Part shown: positions 7,109-11,000 of the stretch, piece after piece
How the letters are laid out: each line of letters begins with the position of its first letter
How positions within the stretch are numbered: position 1 is the first letter of the stretch
Assembly: GCA_029218485.1 (NCBI GenBank)
Contig: JAQXRK010000267.1
Coordinates: 1 to 11,000 of the forward strand
Length of the DNA: 11,000 bases
Direction of reading: 5' to 3'
DNA from: a bacterium
GTDB taxonomy: Bacteria > Bacillota > Clostridia > Christensenellales > CAG-138
Position numbers and translations under genes: made by a program
Notes under the pieces: model-generated
What the model was told of the DNA's origin: nothing
Seen by the model: only the letters and a program-made list of their open reading frames with translations
The model's database searches: none

Positions 7109-7137
7109 AGTATAGCACGTTTTGTCGTACCGTGCAA
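7109..7137 (-). promoter_or_regulatory. Strong sigma-A-type promoter of glgP
   Basis: On the minus strand TTGCAC (7137-7132) and TATACT (7114-7109) are separated by exactly 17 bases, and TGC directly before the -10 adds an extended -10. Predicted start is near 7102, which leaves a leader of about 100 bases before ATG 6999. An inverted repeat GTTTTG/CAAAAC (7119-7124 and 7135-7140, 10 bases apart) overlies the -35 and spacer and could be an operator. No clear CcpA-type cre consensus was seen. Confidence 0.75.
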
Positions 7138-7165
7138 AACCCTGTGCAATATTTGCGGGATTTGC

Positions 7166-7195
7166 GCAAAAAACAGCCGGTGCAAAGCACCGGCT
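7166..7195 (-). terminator. Rho-independent terminator of the NlpC/P60 gene
   Basis: On the minus strand a perfect 9-bp stem AGCCGGTGC / GCACCGGCT (7195-7187 with 7183-7175) with a TTT loop is followed by G and six T residues. It lies 28 bases after the stop codon at 7223. This is the clearest terminator in the window, and it also insulates the glgP promoter just downstream. Confidence 0.9.
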
Positions 7196-7222
7196 CAGGC
7201 GTTGGAATATTGAATCCCCGGT

Positions 7223-8536
7223 TCAGGAGATCGGTCTGCGTCCGCAGACGAAGTTGCGCTTGCTCCAGGAGCCGCGGCACGAGCGCTTGACCACCTTGCC
7301 CTCGGAGGAGGACGCATCGATCATTGTGCCGCTGCCGATATAGATGCCGACGTGGCTGACCCGGTCGCTGCTGTCGGACTTGAAGAAGATGAGGTCGCCC
7401 TTCTTCAGATCGTCCATATCGGTGATCTTCTTCCAGGAGGAATTCGTCGAATACCCGGCGGCGTTCGTGCGGCGCGTATAGACATCCGCCTGCTTCAGGC
7501 AATACCACACGAGGCCCGAACAGTCGAAGGAGTCCGGCCCGCGGTCGCCGAGCACATACGGCTTGCCAAGCTGTTTCTCCGCCGCTTGGATCAGCGTATT
7601 GATGCGGCCCGAAACGCTCTTCTTGGCCGCCTCTTCCTCAGCCTTCTTCTTCTCCGCGGCAATCTCCTTCTCGCGCTCGGCGGACGGGCGCGCATCCGCG
7701 TCGTTGATGGCCTCGATCGTCTTCTCGCCGGCCTTTCCGTCCTGCGTCAGGTGATTGCGCTTCTGGAAGGCCTGCACGGCGGCAATGGTATCCGTGCCGT
7801 AATAGCCGGTGATCTGGCTGCTTCTCAGATAGCCGAGATCATACAGCATCTCCTGAAACGCCTTGATGTCCTTTCCCTCCGCGCCCTCGTACATGACATA
7901 GGGCTTGGCATCCTTGGACATGAGCAGATCGTATGTCTGGTTGCCGACGATGCCGTCCTGCTGCAGATCATGCTGGCGCTGGAAGAGCTGCACGGCGAAC
8001 TTGGTGGCCGGTCCAAAATAGTCGGTTGGCTCATCGGCCGCCATATACCCAAGCTCCATCAGCCGCTCCTGCAGCGCGATGATCTCCTCACCCTCGTCGT
8101 ACTTTTCAAACTGGATGATCGGCGTCGGCTCGGGCGTCGGCTCCGGAACGGGCGTCGGCGTATCGGCGGGCGCTGCAGTGGCCGGATCGGTCAGGCCGGC
8201 CGGATCGGCCGCATCCTCCCCCGTGCGCACGGCTTCGGGCAGGTTGAATGTCGTCTGCGGCGCCGTGATGGGGATATCCCCCTGCTGCGCCGCCTGCGCC
8301 TTCCGCGCGTTCGGCACGGTAATGAGGAGCACCACCGCTACGATCAGGAACAGGAGCACGCAGCCGCAGAAGATACAGGTCGCCCTGCCAAGATGATAGC
8401 AGGTGCGCAAAAAGCGCCGGAGCGCCTGCGAACAGGCGGTGCGGATGTTCGTTCCCAGCCGGTAGCAGCCGCGCAAAAACCGTTTCAGCAGGCGATGGGA
8501 TCGCTGCCGCGGCTGCCGATGGTGCATGCTCGTCAT
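7223..8536 (-). CDS. Membrane-anchored NlpC/P60 peptidoglycan hydrolase with two peptidoglycan-binding repeats
   Basis: This 437-residue protein is a predicted wall hydrolase acting on stem peptides outside the membrane. A basic, Cys-rich cytoplasmic segment (1-53) contains a 12-residue duplication, LKRFLRGCYRLG (17-28) and LRRFLRTCYHLG (39-50). A membrane helix follows at about 54-75, then a Thr/Pro-rich linker (about 100-140, with PTPVPEPTPEPTP). Two PG_binding_1 repeats lie at about 148-206 (ALQERLMELGY...FQRQHDLQQDGIVG) and 220-278 (AFQEMLYDLGY...FQKRNHLTQDGKAG). After a charged coiled stretch (284-307) comes the NlpC/P60 domain (about 310-437), with the nucleophile Cys339 in FDCSGL and His395 in VSHVGIYIG. 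The third catalytic position, often His, appears to be Asp407 in MIDASS. The start at 8536 has AGGA ten bases upstream; ATG 8527 is an alternative. Own promoter and terminator. Confidence 0.92.
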   Translation of the reverse strand: MTSMHHRQPRQRSHRLLKRFLRGCYRLGTNIRTACSQALRRFLRTCYHLGRATCIFCGCVLLFLIVAVVLLITVPNARKAQAAQQGDIPITAPQTTFNLPEAVRTGEDAADPAGLTDPATAAPADTPTPVPEPTPEPTPIIQFEKYDEGEEIIALQERLMELGYMAADEPTDYFGPATKFAVQLFQRQHDLQQDGIVGNQTYDLLMSKDAKPYVMYEGAEGKDIKAFQEMLYDLGYLRSSQITGYYGTDTIAAVQAFQKRNHLTQDGKAGEKTIEAINDADARPSAEREKEIAAEKKKAEEEAAKKSVSGRINTLIQAAEKQLGKPYVLGDRGPDSFDCSGLVWYCLKQADVYTRRTNAAGYSTNSSWKKITDMDDLKKGDLIFFKSDSSDRVSHVGIYIGSGTMIDASSSEGKVVKRSCRGSWSKRNFVCGRRPIS

Positions 8537-8580
8537 ACTCGTTCTATCCTGCCATTCAATTCCGAATTTGGTACGGTATC

Positions 8581-8609
8581 AATGTACCGTCCCCCGCGAA
8601 ATTTGACAA
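8581..8609 (-). promoter_or_regulatory. Candidate promoter of the NlpC/P60 gene with overlapping inverted repeat
   Basis: On the minus strand TTGTCA (8609-8604) and TACATT (8586-8581) are 17 bases apart, matching consensus at five and four of six positions. Start would be near 8574, giving a leader of about 38 bases. An inverted repeat ACGGTA-N6-TACCGT (8573-8590) covers the -10 and start site, so a repressor could act here. The remainder of the 8537-8726 gap holds the upstream gene's terminator and no other gene. Confidence 0.55.
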
Positions 8610-8680
8610 GGGCAATCGCCAAAATGTCATACAAAGTTTATTTTTGCAGTAGCCCGCAGAGTTCTCCTTTGCAGGATAAA

Positions 8681-8710
8681 CGGCCCGGCCGATTGTGATC
8701 GGCCGGGCCG
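8681..8710 (-). terminator. Terminator after the YjbR/MmcQ-like gene
   Basis: A perfect 13-bp stem (8681-8693 with 8698-8710) has a four-base loop. On the minus strand it is followed by TTTATCC, a short T-run. It lies 16 bases after the stop codon at 8727 and would end the alcohol dehydrogenase-yjbR transcript. Confidence 0.75.
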
Positions 8711-8726
8711 CTGCTTTGCTTTGGTT

Positions 8727-9119
8727 TCATTCCGCCTGCTGCGCGTCCAGAATCTCCCGCTGCACGCGCTTTGGCAGCTTTTCCAACACAAGTCGGTAGG
8801 ACATTTCGCACATACCCTCGAGCACCTCTTTGGGCACCGTGCCGTCGAGGTACACCGAGTTCCAGTTGCGCTTATCGGAATAGAACCCCGGTACCACATC
8901 CGCATACTGCTGCCTGAACAGCTCGGCCAGCGCCGGCTCGCATTTGAGAATGACCATCTCGCGGCCCGCATGCGCGCCGTGCTCCTCTCCGGGGCAGCAC
9001 ACCGCGGCGAACTGCTTGCCGCCGACCAGATAGCGCATCCAGCCCCACTCGGCCTTGTACACCTTCTGCGCCCCCGGCTTTTGCAGCAGGCAGGCGTCCA
9101 ACCACGGATAACGGTTCAT
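8727..9119 (-). CDS. YjbR/MmcQ family (DUF419-type) protein
   Basis: This 130-residue cytoplasmic protein belongs to the YjbR/MmcQ (CyaY-like fold) family, whose members are often described as DNA-binding-like but have no firm function. The typical core is seen: a central VILKCEPALAELFRQQY region (56-72), then VVPGFYSDKRNWNSVYLDGTVP (about 74-95) and a C-terminal helix MCEMSYRLVLEKLP. Family members usually have 110-125 residues, so the length fits. The start ATG at 9119 is 10 bases after the stop of the alcohol dehydrogenase gene, and its ribosome binding site (GAGAGG) overlaps that stop codon, which indicates translational coupling in one operon. A terminator follows at 8681-8710. The pairing with a dehydrogenase gives no clear hint of function. 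Confidence 0.85.
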   Translation of the reverse strand: MNRYPWLDACLLQKPGAQKVYKAEWGWMRYLVGGKQFAAVCCPGEEHGAHAGREMVILKCEPALAELFRQQYADVVPGFYSDKRNWNSVYLDGTVPKEVLEGMCEMSYRLVLEKLPKRVQREILDAQQAE

Positions 9120-9129
9120 CGCACACCTC

Positions 9130-10314
9130 TCAGCGCGCGGCCGCCATGCGGTAGATCTCGAGCATGTCGATCTCGTAGAGCACCTTTGCGGAGCCCTTCT
9201 TGCCGCCGCTGGCCACGCTGCACTGGCGCGCCATGGTCACGAGCTGCTCCTCCGTCGGGTGCACCCCCAGCTCGGCAAAGCTCGTGGGCATGCCGATGGC
9301 GCGATAGAACGCCTCCATCGCCTCGATGCCGCGGAGCGCAACCGCCTCCGGATCGCCCTCGTCCGCGACACCCATCACGTTCACCGCAAACGCGTGGAAG
9401 CGCGGCAGGCACTCGCGGTACACATATCTGGCCCAGCTTCCCCACAGCGCTGCAAGCCCCGCGCCGTGCGCAACGTCAAACATGCCGCCGACCTCGTGCT
9501 CCATCAGATGGGTTGCAAAATCGTTGTCCTTACAGCCGCAGCCGGTCAGGCCGTTGTGCGAAAGGCTGCTCGCCCACATCACCTCGGCGCGCGCGTCATA
9601 GTTCGTCGGATCGTCCCTGAGGATCAGCGCGTTCTTCATCACGGTGCGCAGCAGGCCCTCCGCAATGCGATCCGTCAGCTCCATGCAGCCGCCGGAAACG
9701 AAGTACCGCTCCATCGTGTGCATCATGATGTCCGTACAGCCGCAGGCGGTCTGATAGGCCGGCAGTGTCGTTGTCAGCTCGGGGTTCATGATCGCCAGCA
9801 CCGGCCGGCATACATCGTTGTTATAGCCGCGCTTGAGCCAGTTCTCCTCGTTGGTGATGACGGAGGAGTTGCTCATCTCGCTTCCGGCGGCCGCAATGGT
9901 CAGCACCGCGCCGACGGGCAGGCAGGCCGCCGCCTGCCGCGTATGGTCGTAAAAGTCCCAAACATCGCCCTCGTTGGTCACGCCGTAGCCGATGGCCTTT
10001 GCCGAATCGATGACGCTGCCGCCGCCCACCGCAAGGATGAAATCGACCTGCTCGGCTTTGGCCAGCTCAATGCCGCGGTATACGAGCGAGAGCCGCGGAT
10101 TCGGCACCACGCCGCCCAGCTCCACATAGGGTACCTCCGCAGCGTCCAGCGAGGCCTTCACGCGCGCGAGCAGGCCGGATCGCACCACGCTGCCGCCGCC
10201 GTAATGGATCAGGACCTTTTTACAGCCGCGCGCCTTCAGCAGCGCGCCGGTTTTGTTCTCCGCCCCGCGGCCGAACACGACCTTGGTCGGCGTATAATAC
10301 GTAAAATCAAACAT
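9130..10314 (-). CDS. Iron-containing alcohol dehydrogenase (BDH/YqhD-like)
   Basis: This cytoplasmic group III dehydrogenase of 394 residues reduces aldehydes to alcohols, or the reverse, with NAD(P)H; length is typical of the butanol dehydrogenase/YqhD branch. The N-terminus FDFTYYTPTKVVFGRG and PNPRLS (71-76) are family marks. The cofactor motif GGGSVIDSAKAI is at 97-108. By comparison with YqhD the metal ligands are Asp195 and His199 (CTDIMMHTMERYF), His269 (FATHLMEHE) and His283 (DVAHGAGLA), all present, with the conserved His273. The start ATG 10314 has AAAGGAG six bases upstream. It lies directly downstream of transketolase on the same strand, after a terminator-like hairpin that ends 25 bases before its start, and is followed at 10 bases by the yjbR-like gene. 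It probably serves fermentation redox balance or aldehyde detoxification; the substrate is unknown. Confidence 0.93.
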   Translation of the reverse strand: MFDFTYYTPTKVVFGRGAENKTGALLKARGCKKVLIHYGGGSVVRSGLLARVKASLDAAEVPYVELGGVVPNPRLSLVYRGIELAKAEQVDFILAVGGGSVIDSAKAIGYGVTNEGDVWDFYDHTRQAAACLPVGAVLTIAAAGSEMSNSSVITNEENWLKRGYNNDVCRPVLAIMNPELTTTLPAYQTACGCTDIMMHTMERYFVSGGCMELTDRIAEGLLRTVMKNALILRDDPTNYDARAEVMWASSLSHNGLTGCGCKDNDFATHLMEHEVGGMFDVAHGAGLAALWGSWARYVYRECLPRFHAFAVNVMGVADEGDPEAVALRGIEAMEAFYRAIGMPTSFAELGVHPTEEQLVTMARQCSVASGGKKGSAKVLYEIDMLEIYRMAAAR

Positions 10315-10335
10315 AAGCGCTCCTTTCCTGTGACA

Positions 10336-10372
10336 AAACGAACGCCCGCACCACGGTTTTGTGCGGGCGTTC
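10336..10372 (-). terminator. Terminator-like hairpin between transketolase and the alcohol dehydrogenase
   Basis: A perfect 12-bp stem GAACGCCCGCAC (10340-10351) / GTGCGGGCGTTC (10361-10372) has a nine-base loop. On the minus strand it is followed by GTTTTGT. It begins eight bases after the transketolase stop codon. No room for a separate promoter remains between it and the dehydrogenase start, so either readthrough or a promoter inside the transketolase gene must supply the downstream pair. Confidence 0.8.
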
Positions 10373-10379
10373 TGCTGTT

Positions 10380-11000
10380 TTACTCAGCCCTCAGTGCTTC
10401 GATGACGCCAACGGCGGTCTCGGCCACATGCTCCGCCGTAAAGCCAAACTCCTTGAACAGCGTTGCCTGCGGGCCGGAAGCGCCGAACGTATCGCGGCCG
10501 ATCACCGCGCCGTCCAGACCGACATACTTGTGCCAGCCGAACGTTGCGCCCGCCTCGATGGCCACGCGCGCACGGATCGATTTGGGCAGCACGCTCTCGC
10601 GGTACGCCTCATCCTGCGCGTCGAACAGCTCCAGCGACGGCATGGACACGATGCGCGCCGTGTAGCCGCGCACGGAGAGCATATCCGCCGCCTTGAACGC
10701 AAGCTCCACCTCCGAGCCGCTGGCCATCAGGATGACGTCCGGGCCGCCCTTGGGCTCGCGGAGGATATAGCCGCCGCGCAGCGCGCCCGCGCCGGTCTTT
10801 TCATACAGCGGCAGATTCTGGCGGGTCAGGGCCAGCACCGTCGGCCCCTTGGCCTGCAGCGCCGCAACATAGCCGGCTGCGACCTCCTTGGCGTCGGCCG
10901 GGCGGAACACGATCGTGTTCGGCGTGGCGCGCAGGGCCGCGAGCTGCTCGATGGGCTGGTGGGTCGGGCCGTCCTCGCCGACGCCGATGCTGTCGTGCGT
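10380..11000 (-). CDS. tkt: Transketolase, C-terminal part, cut by window edge
   Basis: The last 206 residues of a transketolase, whose N-terminus lies beyond base 11000. The enzyme moves two-carbon units between sugar phosphates in the non-oxidative pentose phosphate pathway, using thiamine diphosphate. The fragment begins inside the pyrimidine-binding domain at THDSIGVGEDGPTHQP, whose two His residues and Asp (fragment residues 2, 10 and 14) match His461, Asp469 and His473 of the E. coli enzyme. ALTRQNLP follows, with the sugar-phosphate-binding Arg at fragment residue 60, and then the C-terminal domain (PDVILMASGSEVELAFKAA, SMPSLELFDAQ, VAIEAGATFGW). The reading frame is open to the window edge; an internal GTG at 10910 is not the start. 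The gene ends in TAA at 10380 followed by a hairpin. Identity is secure; the full length cannot be judged. Confidence 0.96.
   Translation of the reverse strand, partial: THDSIGVGEDGPTHQPIEQLAALRATPNTIVFRPADAKEVAAGYVAALQAKGPTVLALTRQNLPLYEKTGAGALRGGYILREPKGGPDVILMASGSEVELAFKAADMLSVRGYTARIVSMPSLELFDAQDEAYRESVLPKSIRARVAIEAGATFGWHKYVGLDGAVIGRDTFGASGPQATLFKEFGFTAEHVAETAVGVIEALRAE

Noticed and set aside
4648..7110. Long plus-strand open frame (820 codons) opposite glgP
   Set aside because: It mirrors glgP exactly, crosses the glgP promoter and has low-complexity His/Arg/Val-rich content without motifs; glgP on the other strand is unmistakable.
8110..8165. Short GGCGTCGG-like direct repeats
   Set aside because: They are explained by the Thr/Pro/Glu-rich linker codons of the NlpC/P60 protein.
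7352..8698. Plus-strand open frame opposite the NlpC/P60 gene
   Set aside because: Arg/Leu-rich shadow frame running through the nlpC promoter and into the next terminator; no motif or ribosome binding site.
9259..10665. Plus-strand open frame opposite the alcohol dehydrogenase and transketolase
   Set aside because: It covers two well-identified genes and the terminator between them, with shadow-type composition.

Overview
The window is high-GC DNA, densely coding, with short intergenic gaps (none above about 225 bases), Shine-Dalgarno sites of the AGGAGG type and sigma-A-like promoters. Together with the gene content (MalQ, GlgP, an iron-dependent alcohol dehydrogenase, a membrane-anchored NlpC/P60 enzyme, an XRE regulator with a membrane tail), this suggests a high-GC, probably anaerobic, Clostridia-type Firmicute, for example a gut Christensenellales or Oscillospirales relative. 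This placement is an inference from style and content; no rRNA or other marker gene is present. All protein identifications are from motif recognition by eye, not from a search.

Layout. 1-551 (-) is the N-terminal part of a D-aminoacylase-type amidohydrolase. It is divergent from malQ (613-2103, +), and the two promoters interlock in a perfect 8-bp dyad. An M20D amidohydrolase (2307-3494, +) follows, started by a TTG placed by its ribosome binding site. Next come an XRE regulator with a C-terminal membrane helix (3701-4123, +) and, convergent with it, an 80-residue membrane protein of unknown function (4171-4413, -). All further genes are on the minus strand: glgP (4630-6999), an NlpC/P60 wall hydrolase with two peptidoglycan-binding repeats (7223-8536), a YjbR/MmcQ-like protein (8727-9119), an iron-containing alcohol dehydrogenase (9130-10314) and the C-terminal third of transketolase (10380 to the window edge). 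No tRNA, rRNA, CRISPR array or mobile element was seen.

How the genes relate. MalQ and GlgP together are the usual cytoplasmic route from glycogen or maltodextrin to glucose-1-phosphate and glucose, with transketolase linking on to the pentose phosphate pathway. The alcohol dehydrogenase would dispose of reducing equivalents in a fermenter and forms a tight pair with the yjbR-like gene (10-base gap). Two deacylase-type enzymes, one of a D-amino-acid family and one of a mainly L-amino-acid family, flank malQ; a functional link is possible but unproven.

I did not find a clear new defence, mobile or biosynthetic system. The most interesting points are regulatory or structural: the interlocked divergent promoter with a predicted leaderless mRNA, GC-rich hairpins that end about 25 bases before the next start codon at two sites, inverted repeats over the glgP and nlpC promoters, a duplicated Cys/Arg-rich segment in front of the membrane helix of the NlpC/P60 protein, and a 15-base tandem repeat carrying the stop codon of the small membrane protein.
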